Shown here: in pieces, positions 34,111 through 42,554 of the stretch
Position numbering within the stretch: the first letter of the stretch is position 1
Layout: each line of letters starts with the position of its first letter
NCBI GenBank assembly: GCA_030584025.1
Contig: CP129487.1
Coordinates: 3,377,001 to 3,441,000, forward strand
Origin: Cyclobacteriaceae bacterium
GTDB taxonomy: Bacteria > Bacteroidota > Bacteroidia > Cytophagales > Cyclobacteriaceae
Reading direction: 5' to 3'
Length of the DNA stretch: 64,000 nucleotides
Made by a program: the position numbers and the translations under genes
Notes under the pieces: generated by a model
Told to the model about the DNA's origin: nothing
What the model saw: only the letters and a program-made list of their open reading frames with translations
Databases searched by the model: none

Positions 34111-34722
34111 ATGAAAGATTTCAACCCCGCCTCCCCAAAAACCAATTCCACTCAAAAACGGGCTAATTCAATGACCTACAATGTTTCCCGAACCATCACA
34201 ATTGTGAATCATGCATATGTAGTCAACATTGTTATGACCAAGTGGTACATACTCGGGTTCACTTTGAAACATGCGGGTGATGATTTTTTCATTCAGCCGG
34301 CAAAAGGATGGGGATCACCCTTACCTCCATGGATATATATTGATGCGCTTCCTCGTGTGAGCTCCGCACAAATCCCATTGACACCTTCCAGGTCAATAAG
34401 ATCGTTGGCAAACAAAATCAAAAAAATTGTAAGCACTAAACTCAATTATGCTGCCGCTTACAACAACATTCTTGGCGTTGTAGCTCAATATAACTCAGAT
34501 GTCGGTAAACCAAACCGCCTAGGCAAAAAGATAAAAAGCACTCTGCTACTCAAAACAAGAGCAAGCATATATACTCTTAAATGCCGAGGCCCTGTTAAGA
34601 ATTATAAAGTGAAAATCAACTCCTCCATGAGTGGTGCGAGTGACATCAGCAGTGATTCGAATAGTATGTTGTCGATCTTGTGTGAATCTTTTCCGTATCT
34701 CAATAAGGTAATGTCATTATAA
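34111..34722 (+). CDS. Hypothetical protein, first gene of the tns operon
   Basis: A 203-residue protein with no domain I recognise. The N-terminal half has strand-like segments (YNVSRTITIVNHAYVVNIVM and KWYILGFTLKHAGDDFFIQP), the middle is Lys-rich (SIRSLANKIKKIVSTKLN), and the end is Ser-rich. The stop lies 1 base before the tnsA start, so it is translated with the transposition genes. It may be an accessory factor of transposition. The ATG at 34111 is chosen; the GTG at 34069 lies in the leader. Confidence 0.65.
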   Translation: MKDFNPASPKTNSTQKRANSMTYNVSRTITIVNHAYVVNIVMTKWYILGFTLKHAGDDFFIQPAKGWGSPLPPWIYIDALPRVSSAQIPLTPSRSIRSLANKIKKIVSTKLNYAAAYNNILGVVAQYNSDVGKPNRLGKKIKSTLLLKTRASIYTLKCRGPVKNYKVKINSSMSGASDISSDSNSMLSILCESFPYLNKVMSL

Positions 34723-34723
34723 A

Positions 34724-35209
34724 ATGAAAAATCGCACCTCAAACAAAACTCGCTTCAAGGAAAAAAGAAGTGAGGGAGACTTAGCGAATCATAAACCTTG
34801 GATACGCGTTCATGAAATTTCCTCAAAAGGCATTTCATGGCGGGCCTTTAGTAAGAAAACCAATCGGGTACATCACATGCTGTCAACGCTTGAATTGAGA
34901 GTATTTGAATATCTGGACAGGCATCCCAAAGTTCACGATATAAAAGAGCAATACAAACTCGATCCTGATCTAACCTATGGAATTGCTCATGACCTGGAAA
35001 TCAATCATCCAGCATATCAAGGTGAGCAAGTCATTATGACTACTGACTTTTTTGTGATCCTGGAAAGCTCGCAGTTAGCGATTTCGGTTAAGCCACGAAA
35101 TAAAATGAACAACCGGACACTTGAAAAATTCGAAATCGAGCAGGCCTACTGGAAGAAAAGGGGGATAAAATGGATTGTCTTGACTGAAGAAGAAATTAAG
35201 GAGTTATGA
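34724..35209 (+). CDS. tnsA: TnsA-like transposon endonuclease
   Basis: A 161-residue TnsA nuclease that cuts the 5' ends of the transposon so that it moves by cut-and-paste. Catalytic residues fit the TnsA fold: Glu57 (STLELRVFEYL), Asp108 (MTTDFFV) and Lys123 (AISVKP); the Glu-Asp spacing of 51 equals that of Tn7 TnsA (E63, D114). HDIKEQYKL is the usual motif between them. It has only the nuclease domain and lacks the longer C-terminal domain of Tn7 TnsA. It overlaps tnsB by 4 bases. Confidence 0.88.
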   Translation: MKNRTSNKTRFKEKRSEGDLANHKPWIRVHEISSKGISWRAFSKKTNRVHHMLSTLELRVFEYLDRHPKVHDIKEQYKLDPDLTYGIAHDLEINHPAYQGEQVIMTTDFFVILESSQLAISVKPRNKMNNRTLEKFEIEQAYWKKRGIKWIVLTEEEIKEL

Positions 35210-37188
35210 ACATTGGTCAAAATATGCTTTTTCGATTTATTGATTCGGAAGAAATTCACCGGGTAATTTTGATTAATAATGTTGAAAAAAAGCTCTATCT
35301 ATATGATTGCACAGCAAGCGAAAAATGTTTTCCAATGTTATTTGAAATTGATAGCATTGTTCAAAAGATTAAGGTTAAATCCATACTTATTCTCGATGAG
35401 GATCCCTATGATATTAATCTGGAAGAAAATCAATTATCCATAAAAGAAAAGGAATTAAGAGAAAAAGCATGGAATGCAATTAAAGACATCGCTGCCACAG
35501 AAGACATACTTGATCCTGTCTTACGTAATATCTTAGTTAAAACAACAATGCGCAAGCATGGGGTAAGCAGACCGTCTGTATACACTTGGCTACGTAAATA
35601 TTGGAAACATGCATTAAATGCCAACGCATTATTGCCCTATTATGAAAATTGTGGAGCCCCGGGAAAAGAAAGAAAGTCCAGTATCAACGATAAGCAGCGT
35701 AAAGCAGTAAAGGCACAATACAAAGAACTTATAGGTAAAGGAATGACCTTGCGAGATGCTACGAGGCATTTTAATAGGAAGATTGTGGCTAAGAATAAGA
35801 AGTCTTATGTCAGGCTTAAGCCACATTCATTTTGGTATCATGGAACAAAAGATTTAACCAACAAGGAAAAGGCAATAATAAGGCATAAGGAGAAATGCTA
35901 TAACAATGATTTAAGGATGCTTACGGGAAAGTCACTGGATCTGGTAACAGGGCCCTGCCAAATTTATCAGATTGACCCGTCTCCATCGGATATAAAAATT
36001 GTATCATCCGTTGACGGCAGATTCATTGGTCGTGCATATTTCTATATAATTCGTGACGTCTTTACCAAGGCATACTTCGTCTTTGTTACCCTTCATAACC
36101 CATCATATATCAGCGCTTGCCAGGCACTCTTTCATGCATTTCTACCCAGGCATATTCTTCAAAAGCAACTTGGCTTAGAAGATTTTCCTATTGGTAAGTC
36201 ATGTCATTCGTTATGTGAATATCTGGTAGCTGATCGTCAAGAAATACTAGGTCCTAAATCCGATCAGATTGCCAAAGCATTTGATATGACAATTGGAAAT
36301 ACAACCGCATATAACCCGGCATTTAAAGGTGATGTAGAACGTGCAATAAGAATGATACATGACAGATTAAAATCCTTGTTTATTGGAAAGGGGCAGATTA
36401 ATAAGGAATCAAACAGCAATGAAGAAGCCTGCTTCACTTTCTTGCAACTTAGTCAGGTTTGCTTCATGGTAGAGGATGAGCTAAACAACCATCACGTCCT
36501 AAAAGATCATTCATTGAGTATGGAAATGATACAAGATAAGGTGGAGAAAATCCCAATGAAAATTCACCAATGGTGTCAGGATAATACAAACTTTCAGGAA
36601 CGTTATTGTAATGAAAAGAAGCTATGGTTAAATCTAATGGAAAGAAAGCAAATTACCCCTAATAGAAAGGGCATTAAACTAAATGGTTATCACTATGTCC
36701 CCCAAAATGAAACAGATCACTCTATAATGGAACAATTGATTTTGGCAAACAAAAAACGACCAATTGAAATAGTATATGACCCAAGAAATTACAGACAAAT
36801 TTATTGGGTGCTTGATAATCGATTAGCCCCACTTCGTCTCCGTGGAAAACATGATCCGCAGTTTTTGAATGAATGGGAGGCCGTATATACGCTGGAAGAT
36901 TACAAGGTCATTGATGCAGAAGGAATTGAACGGGAAGAATTAATTAAAGAAAGAAATGATGATTATTTGGAATCATCCATTTTGGTTCCACAATTTGAAC
37001 ATAAAGATCCCAATTTAAAAAATACGAAACTCGCCAGGGCTATTGAGAAAGAAATTGAAGTGCACGAGTATATTCCAAATCCAGCAGTTTTGGGGCAGTC
37101 AAAAGACAAAGTTGACGCTTTACGTAAAAAGCAAAGATTAAACAAACAACTCCCGCTCGCTAAATTAATTGAAAACTTAAATGACTAA
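35206..37188 (+). CDS. tnsB: TnsB-like DDE transposase
   Basis: A 660-residue transposase of the Mu/Tn7 retroviral-integrase class that binds the end repeats and joins the 3' ends to the target. The DDE triad is Asp257 (QIDPSPSD), Asp343 (VADRQE) and Glu378 (KGDVERAI), with the 35-residue Asp-Glu spacing of this class. The N-terminal region holds helix-turn-helix DNA-binding domains and the C-terminus has a Mu-type beta-barrel and a basic tail that contacts TnsC. It overlaps tnsA by 4 and tnsC by 8 bases. Confidence 0.93.
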   Translation: MNIGQNMLFRFIDSEEIHRVILINNVEKKLYLYDCTASEKCFPMLFEIDSIVQKIKVKSILILDEDPYDINLEENQLSIKEKELREKAWNAIKDIAATEDILDPVLRNILVKTTMRKHGVSRPSVYTWLRKYWKHALNANALLPYYENCGAPGKERKSSINDKQRKAVKAQYKELIGKGMTLRDATRHFNRKIVAKNKKSYVRLKPHSFWYHGTKDLTNKEKAIIRHKEKCYNNDLRMLTGKSLDLVTGPCQIYQIDPSPSDIKIVSSVDGRFIGRAYFYIIRDVFTKAYFVFVTLHNPSYISACQALFHAFLPRHILQKQLGLEDFPIGKSCHSLCEYLVADRQEILGPKSDQIAKAFDMTIGNTTAYNPAFKGDVERAIRMIHDRLKSLFIGKGQINKESNSNEEACFTFLQLSQVCFMVEDELNNHHVLKDHSLSMEMIQDKVEKIPMKIHQWCQDNTNFQERYCNEKKLWLNLMERKQITPNRKGIKLNGYHYVPQNETDHSIMEQLILANKKRPIEIVYDPRNYRQIYWVLDNRLAPLRLRGKHDPQFLNEWEAVYTLEDYKVIDAEGIEREELIKERNDDYLESSILVPQFEHKDPNLKNTKLARAIEKEIEVHEYIPNPAVLGQSKDKVDALRKKQRLNKQLPLAKLIENLND

Positions 37189-38629
37189 TCCAATGAAAAA
37201 AGAATCAGAAAATCCAGCACTTAATAACCTGGGAAAAAGAAAGGATCATGAATCATTTCTTAAGGCAATGGCGTCCAAATATGACCTTGCTCAGTATAGG
37301 TCTAAAAGCAATGAAGAGCGCAAAGACCGTCTTGCTGATTTTCTACAAGATTGGTACTATGTAAAATTTGTGTGCGCGCTGATCTATGACGCCTTTTATA
37401 ATGTAATACGATCTTCCTATAGGGCCAGACCTACTGAAGCATTTATCCCAACTTTAATTGAGATAAGAGAATGGTACAAAGAAGCAAAAAAGACGAAGGT
37501 AAGCCCCAATCAAACTCTTAATAATACCGTCAATGGCTTTTCAATTCTGGGCATTTCCGGAATTGGTAAGTCAAGTCTGGTTAAACGGGTACTCCATACT
37601 GGCTTCAAGCAGATTTGCAAATTAGAGAATACCACTCAGCTTCAATTCATTATCACAAACTGTGTAGATACAGGCTCACTTAAAGACATCCTCAATAAGT
37701 TTATTGTTGGAATAGATGAACTAATTGGTACATCCTACCATAAAATTTATATCGCATCAAAAAAATATACTACGGAGTCACTAACGGCTATTGTTGCCAA
37801 TTTATGCCATCTTCATTGTGTTGGGGTTTGGGTTATTGATGAGATCAATCACTTAACGAATGTTCCTTTTAAATCAAGGGGTCAAATTATTGCTTTTCTG
37901 AAAAATCTAAGTAATACAATTAACATACCGATAGTTCTTGTGGGCACCCCAGAAGCCTATACGTTATTAGCTGAGAATTTTCAAATAGCCAGACGGAGCC
38001 AGGGAATAAAATCATTCTTTCTTGAAAAATACGAGAATGACGCTGACTGGAAGAATTTAATGAAATCCATCTGGAAAAGAACTGTCGTACGAAAAAATGG
38101 ACCGCTAACTGCTGAAATAATCAATTTATATTTCAAATATACACAAGGGATTATCTCACAAGTTGTGGCTTTACACCATAATTGTCAGGTTACAGCAATT
38201 GAAAGGGGTGTAGAAAAAATAACCAAAGAGATAATCCAAAAGGAGGGTGAAGAGATGCTGCTAACTGAAAAGGGAATAAGGGCTCTTGAAAGGAATAATC
38301 CGGAAGAGCTTAAATACTACGCTGATCTTTCTATGCAAACAATTATTCGGGTCAATAAGTTAATTGAAAATGCGGAAACACCCGAAGAACTTGCAAAAGG
38401 AATATTCTCTGAAGATATCCCGTATGCTGACAAGAAAAAGATAGCTGCTGCCACTTTAAGGGCATTAGACCTGCCAAAGCGAAACTCTAAGTCACGATCT
38501 GCATTACCGAAACCAAAGAAGAAATTTCCAGCAAAAAACGGTGTAAAAAAATCGGCAGAAGAAAATTACAAAGAACTTAAATCAAGAGGGTTAATTACAA
38601 AATTAAAAGATGAGCTTGGGAATGGTTGA
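37181..38629 (+). CDS. tnsC: TnsC-like AAA+ regulator of transposition
   Basis: A 482-residue ATPase that links target selection by TnsD to the TnsAB transposase. Walker A is GISGIGKS (residues 124-131), Walker B is VWVIDEIN, and VLVGTPEA is the sensor-1 region. The N-terminal WY-rich region and basic C-terminus are typical of TnsC. It overlaps tnsB by 8 bases and ends 6 bases before tnsD2. Confidence 0.92.
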   Translation: MTNPMKKESENPALNNLGKRKDHESFLKAMASKYDLAQYRSKSNEERKDRLADFLQDWYYVKFVCALIYDAFYNVIRSSYRARPTEAFIPTLIEIREWYKEAKKTKVSPNQTLNNTVNGFSILGISGIGKSSLVKRVLHTGFKQICKLENTTQLQFIITNCVDTGSLKDILNKFIVGIDELIGTSYHKIYIASKKYTTESLTAIVANLCHLHCVGVWVIDEINHLTNVPFKSRGQIIAFLKNLSNTINIPIVLVGTPEAYTLLAENFQIARRSQGIKSFFLEKYENDADWKNLMKSIWKRTVVRKNGPLTAEIINLYFKYTQGIISQVVALHHNCQVTAIERGVEKITKEIIQKEGEEMLLTEKGIRALERNNPEELKYYADLSMQTIIRVNKLIENAETPEELAKGIFSEDIPYADKKKIAAATLRALDLPKRNSKSRSALPKPKKKFPAKNGVKKSAEENYKELKSRGLITKLKDELGNG

Positions 38630-38635
38630 GATAAT

Positions 38636-40333
38636 ATGATGACAAGCATAGTCCCCTACAAAGACGAAGTCCTCTTCAGTATTCTCGGAAGGCACAGAAG
38701 TCGTCTGTTGCTTTCCGGGATTACTTATTCCTCCACTTATCTGGGCAGGACGAATACGCGACTAGCTTTTGACCTACCCTCGGGCATAAGCAAATTGGTG
38801 CAGAGATTGATAGTTAGAGGAATAAACTCACCGGAAGAACTCGTATACAATCATACACTCTATCCGTACTATAAACCTTTCTTATCGGGTGAAAAACGGG
38901 TGAAAGTACTGAACTTGATGATTTCATCGTCAAACATTGTGCAAAATTACAAGCCTAAAGATTATTCAATAATCAGAAACCATAAAATAATTAACTATTG
39001 TCCAGTATGTATATCTCAAGACATAGAAGCATTTGGCGAAACCTATATACATAGAATCCATCAGATTCCGGGGTTGTTTATATGTCCATTCCACAACACG
39101 ATTTTACATCAAATTCATCCTACCTTAATTAATGAGAAAGCTATTACCGACATAAATGAATTTATAGATGACCTCACTTTGGAAGTGGTAACAGTAACAG
39201 ACAATAGGTTACTCAAAATCAATAATATTTTAGCACTACCGATTTTAAAGGAAACTCTGATCGATTATTCCAAATTTTACTATAAAGGGTTATTATATAA
39301 TACTCCATATGAAAAATATGGAAGAATAGATCATGTAAAGCTCTCCCAATCATTCATCCAATTTTATTCCAAGAGCGCTTTGCAACGCGTACTCACTGAA
39401 AACCAGATGAACTTGAATTGGATTAAGATCATGATTTCAAAACCGAAAAACTATAATCATCCAGTCAGGCATCTGTTACTCTATAACTTCTTGAGTGAGA
39501 CACCAAAGCAAATTATTGCACCTCCCTTCGGGAAAGGTCCATGGGTTTGCATAAATGCCACTTCAGCGCATTTTGGACAAAAAGTGATTGATTCAATTAT
39601 AATAAAATATAACTGGAGATTGAAGAAAATGACTGGAATCTTAGCGTGCTCCTGTGGAATGGTATACCAAATCAGTCACATCAATAAAAACAATAAAATC
39701 GTGGATAGTATTAGGGTCAAGGACTATGGAAAGCTTTGGAGAACCAAGCTAAAAGAATTACTTGATAAGGGGCACTCACTTTATAAAATTTCTTCTGATC
39801 TAAGGGTCAATTTCAAACAAATCAAGAAACAAAAAAGTCTATTACTAACAAGTGAAACTAAATCGAAAAAAACTACGCTTAGTCAAAAACGAAAGGAATG
39901 GATCAATCTTATATCCACTCAAAAATCTGTTGAAAAGGCAAAACAAAAGGATATAAAACTCTATAAATGGCTATTGAAAAATGATTCCGATTGGTTTAAG
40001 GTATCGAACAAGTTACATACAATTAAAAAACATACTACCGGTGAACTCCGATTAAACTGGAAAGAGATCGATGAAAGAACAGTTGATGAAATAAAAAAGC
40101 ATGTTCAATGGTTAAAGCTAAACAACTATAAAGGGCGTATTACAAAAAGTTTATTATCACATATCATAAAACGTGTCAATTATCTTTCACCTGAGAAACA
40201 GTCGCATTTGCCCAAAACATTAAATCTGTTAAAATCTATTTCGGAGTCAAGTGAGCAGCATCAAATTAACAGAATAATGGCATCAGTAAAAGATATTCTA
40301 TCTGTTGCAGATCAACCATCACCTTACATGTAA
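38636..40333 (+). CDS. tnsD: TnsD/TniQ-family target selector 2, C-terminus truncated by an IS
   Basis: A 565-residue TniQ/TnsD protein with the family N-terminus (YKDEVLFSILGRHRSR), a zinc region NYCPVCISQDIEAFGETYIH with PFHNTIL, and a second Cys region near residues 300-350. The C-terminal part holds YKWLLKNDSDWF. It is related to tnsD1 but clearly diverged. The reading frame ends SPYM at a stop created by the inserted IS. In the sequence beyond the IS the same tca-cct-tac codons continue for 30 more codons (41650-41751), so the original protein was about 594 residues. Whether the shortened protein still works is open. Confidence 0.88.
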   Translation: MMTSIVPYKDEVLFSILGRHRSRLLLSGITYSSTYLGRTNTRLAFDLPSGISKLVQRLIVRGINSPEELVYNHTLYPYYKPFLSGEKRVKVLNLMISSSNIVQNYKPKDYSIIRNHKIINYCPVCISQDIEAFGETYIHRIHQIPGLFICPFHNTILHQIHPTLINEKAITDINEFIDDLTLEVVTVTDNRLLKINNILALPILKETLIDYSKFYYKGLLYNTPYEKYGRIDHVKLSQSFIQFYSKSALQRVLTENQMNLNWIKIMISKPKNYNHPVRHLLLYNFLSETPKQIIAPPFGKGPWVCINATSAHFGQKVIDSIIIKYNWRLKKMTGILACSCGMVYQISHINKNNKIVDSIRVKDYGKLWRTKLKELLDKGHSLYKISSDLRVNFKQIKKQKSLLLTSETKSKKTTLSQKRKEWINLISTQKSVEKAKQKDIKLYKWLLKNDSDWFKVSNKLHTIKKHTTGELRLNWKEIDERTVDEIKKHVQWLKLNNYKGRITKSLLSHIIKRVNYLSPEKQSHLPKTLNLLKSISESSEQHQINRIMASVKDILSVADQPSPYM

Positions 40334-40401
40334 TAGCTAAGACTTGATCTGACAGTCAGGTAGGCATTCCTTCCTCAAAGGCAAAGGTAGCCACCGCTCC
40401 A

Positions 40402-40470
40402 AAGAAGTCAAGGGCTGCGCGAGTGGCCGCGCAAAATCCTACACACAGCCAAAGCCACCCTTGACTTCTT
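40402..40470. repeat. Stem-loop between the IS left end and the transposase stop
   Basis: AAGAAGTCAAGGG (40402-40414) and CCCTTGACTTCTT (40458-40470) are perfect 13-bp arms; a GC-rich inner palindrome GCGCG...CGCGC lies between. It is 3' of the minus-strand transposase and may stop transcription in or out of the IS. Confidence 0.6.
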
Positions 40471-40520
40471 TTCCGCTTGCGGCTGTTTGCGGCCTATGAG
40501 GAAGCAATGCGGACGAGTGA

Positions 40521-41570
40521 TCATGCTGATTCATAATTTTGATCAACCATCTTCTGGATAGCAAGCTCTTTGGAAGCCAGGAACGTTTCCCAGGGAGTTC
40601 TTCCAAAGCAATACTTTCCTGAGTGCGTTCTTTGCTCGTTGTATTCTTTGATCCACACATCAAGATCTGCCTGAAGTTCTTCCAGTGACTGATACAACTT
40701 TTTCCGGAAGGCCACCGCATAGAATTCATCCTGGATGGTCCGATGGAAGCGTTCGCAGATTCCGTTGCTCTGAGGACTTTTTACCTTCGTTTTTGAGTGT
40801 TCGATGTTTTCGATTCGTAGATAGAGCTCATATTCATGATACTCTGCTTTTCCGCAATATTCGGTGCCACGATCGGTAAGGACACGCAGCAATGGAATTT
40901 CCTGCTCCTCGAAGAATGGAACGACTTTGTCGTTTACCATATCTGCTGCGGTGATAGCGTTCTTACGATCATACAGCTTGGCAAAAGCAACTTTCGAATA
41001 CGTATCAATGAAGGTCTGCTGATAGATTCTGCCTACCCCTTTGATATTGCCAACGTAGTAAGTATCCTGTGCGCCAAGATAGCCCGGATGTTCAGTCTCA
41101 ATCTCTCCGAGGGCTTCGCGTTTTTCTCGCTTACGCTCCATGGCGATCATTTGTGCTTCGGTGAGAATGATTCCTTCCTGAGCAACCTTTGCTTCAAGCG
41201 CAGCTAGCCGTTTAGCGAAAGTCTCCATGTCGTGGCGCTGCCAAACGCAGCGCACGCCAGCAGGAGACACAAATACACCGCGCTTGCGAAGTTCATTGGC
41301 CACGCGCACCTGCCCTAGAGCGGGTTGATCGATAGCCATCCGGACAACGGCTTGCTCAACTTCTGGCTCGACACGATTCTTTGGAATAGCTTTCCTGCGA
41401 CTGACCTCTTTCAAAGCCAGTTCACCACCTGTATCATAAAGCTCTTTGATTCTGTAGAAGCTGTCGCGGGAGTAACCCATCATCCGACATGCCTGGCTGA
41501 CATTACCCAAATGTTCAGCTAAATTGATAAGACCTAATTTCGTTTTGATTAACTTCGTTTCTGTTCTCAT
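40521..41570 (-). CDS. IS481-family transposase
   Basis: A 349-residue DDE transposase. The N-terminal helix-turn-helix includes NVSQACRMMGYSRDSFYRIK. The integrase core has the first Asp near FIDTYSKVAFAKL, the second in VLTDRGTEYCG, and Glu in PQSNGICERFHRTIQDEFY. The ATG at 41570 is chosen; an in-frame GTG at 41609 would add 13 residues that run into the end repeat region. Codon use and GC are higher than in the surrounding transposon, so it arrived separately. Confidence 0.92.
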   Translation of the reverse strand: MRTETKLIKTKLGLINLAEHLGNVSQACRMMGYSRDSFYRIKELYDTGGELALKEVSRRKAIPKNRVEPEVEQAVVRMAIDQPALGQVRVANELRKRGVFVSPAGVRCVWQRHDMETFAKRLAALEAKVAQEGIILTEAQMIAMERKREKREALGEIETEHPGYLGAQDTYYVGNIKGVGRIYQQTFIDTYSKVAFAKLYDRKNAITAADMVNDKVVPFFEEQEIPLLRVLTDRGTEYCGKAEYHEYELYLRIENIEHSKTKVKSPQSNGICERFHRTIQDEFYAVAFRKKLYQSLEELQADLDVWIKEYNEQRTHSGKYCFGRTPWETFLASKELAIQKMVDQNYESA

Positions 41571-41649
41571 TTTCTGACAGTTTAAAGGGTTTAACTTGAT
41601 TGTTTGCACTTCTAAGTTAACCCAACTGTCAGATTAAGTCGAAACTACT

Positions 41650-41751
41650 TCACCTTACAAGGTTATGAGAAAGGCAGGGATGAAGTATCCTGTCTCTCAA
41701 AAGGTTAAAGACCTAATCGCCCTTCTAACCGAGCCGAAGCTAGCTTCTTAA
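41650..41751 (+). pseudogene. Displaced 3' end of tnsD2
   Basis: Reading tca-cct-tac from the right copy of the target duplication gives SPYKVMRKAGMKYPVSQKV and on to a TAA at 41749-41751, 33 codons in all. The phase equals that of tnsD2 at the left copy (tca-cct-tac at 40319), so deleting the IS and one repeat copy restores one continuous frame. Confidence 0.75.
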
Positions 41752-41798
41752 GTAAATTTAGAATATCACTAAATTGGTCGAAAACGCGTGTTTAACTG

Positions 41799-41896
41799 GG
41801 AAACGACATTATTGTAAAATCAGGGTATGTTGCCCATCGCTCTAGGAAACAACATTATTGTAAATTTGCGGAAAACGACTTTGTTGTTAATGCACA
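41799..41896 (-). repeat. Tn7L-like transposon end with three spaced TnsB-type sites
   Basis: On the minus strand the terminal site runs from TGTGCA at 41896 to GTCGTTTTCC at 41870. Two near-identical sites follow, TTTACAATAATGTTGTTTCC (41845-41864) and TTTACAATAATGTCGTTTCC (41799-41818), separated by 26 bases. The spaced layout resembles the left end of Tn7, in contrast to the packed end at 8646-8713. Confidence 0.8.
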
Positions 41897-41917
41897 TTTT
41901 TTCTCTTTACAGGGCAT

Positions 41918-42433
41918 ATGATCAAATCAAAATTTACAATATGGACATGGCCGTTTGTATTTGTATTGACTATACTACCTATTAAAATGCTTAATACTGT
42001 TTATAACATCGTAATTAATAACTTATCGAATCTTACCGACTTGACAACAGTTGTTCAGATAATTATTTTGACTTTCACCATCTTTTTTCTTCTGCTGATG
42101 CTAGAACGACACACCAGGGGCTATGTAATTCACAATGACACGTTAGAGATCAAATATCTCTTAGGGCTTTCAAAAAGAAGTTTTGACTATAAGGACTTGA
42201 AATTTGCGTATTATAGTTGGACTACGAAACTTATTCTTATCGAACTTCCCAATGGTAGACAATTGACATTGGGAAAAAGTCAGTACTTAAACTTTGACAA
42301 AATAGTAGAAGTACTTAAGGAAAGAGTTCCGAATGATAATTTGAAACTTAAGTTTGTAAATGGACTGACAATATTTATTGTAGTTACTTCACTATTGCTT
42401 TTTCTGATGATATTCCAACTAGGAAAGGGTTGA
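41918..42433 (+). CDS. Membrane protein with a PH-like domain, unknown function
   Basis: A 171-residue protein with two N-terminal helices (WTWPFVFVLTILPIKML and VVQIIILTFTIFFLLLML), a short strand-rich domain (DTLEIKYLLGLSKRSFDYKDLK) like the bacterial PH fold, and a C-terminal helix. It starts only 22 bases after the transposon end, so its native promoter has probably been cut off and any expression would come from the element or a site within the end. Confidence 0.7.
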   Translation: MIKSKFTIWTWPFVFVLTILPIKMLNTVYNIVINNLSNLTDLTTVVQIIILTFTIFFLLLMLERHTRGYVIHNDTLEIKYLLGLSKRSFDYKDLKFAYYSWTTKLILIELPNGRQLTLGKSQYLNFDKIVEVLKERVPNDNLKLKFVNGLTIFIVVTSLLLFLMIFQLGKG

Positions 42434-42554
42434 AAAAGAAAAACTTAAAAAGCAGACGTTATCATAATACGGAGTAAAATTGATACAAGGACACAATAAA
42501 AAAGTTTCACCTCTCATGTAGCGGCATAATTGAATCTTACATTTCTTCTCCACA

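Larger units (their letters stand above)
40329..41649. mobile_element. IS481-family insertion sequence inside tnsD2
   Basis: About 1.32 kb, bounded by a 10-bp direct repeat TCACCTTACA (40319-40328 and 41650-41659) that fits a target duplication; IS481 elements make duplications of variable length. Imperfect inverted repeats start GACTTGATCTGACAGT on the left (40341) and GACTTAATCTGACAGT on the right strand (from 41640). These sit 9-12 bases inside the direct repeats, so the exact tips are not certain. One transposase gene lies on the minus strand. Confidence 0.75.
8646..41896. mobile_element. Complete Tn7-like transposon with a defence cargo, inserted after the sod gene
   Basis: The left boundary reads TGTGCAgcAACAA from 8646 and the right boundary, on the opposite strand, reads TGTGCAttAACAA from 41896. 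Both ends then carry repeats of the form AATGTYGTTTCC. A 5-bp TTTTT lies on each side (8641-8645 and 41897-41901), the Tn7 duplication length, though the bases are a homopolymer and so weak evidence on their own. Inside are tnsA, tnsB, tnsC and two tnsD/tniQ genes plus about 23 kb of cargo. The flanks have a higher GC content than most of the interior. The element sits next to the 3' end of a conserved gene, as Tn7 does at glmS. Confidence 0.9.

Noticed and set aside
41610..41659. Tips of the IS481 element set at the GACTT inverted repeats alone
   Set aside because: Taking 40341-41640 as the ends leaves no target duplication. The 10-bp direct repeats further out restore the tnsD2 frame, so I prefer 40329-41649, though the tips do not match each other.
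8646..41896. CRISPR array or Cas genes within the Tn7-like element
   Set aside because: Two TniQ-family proteins raised the thought of a CRISPR-associated transposon, but I saw no repeat-spacer array and no cas gene.
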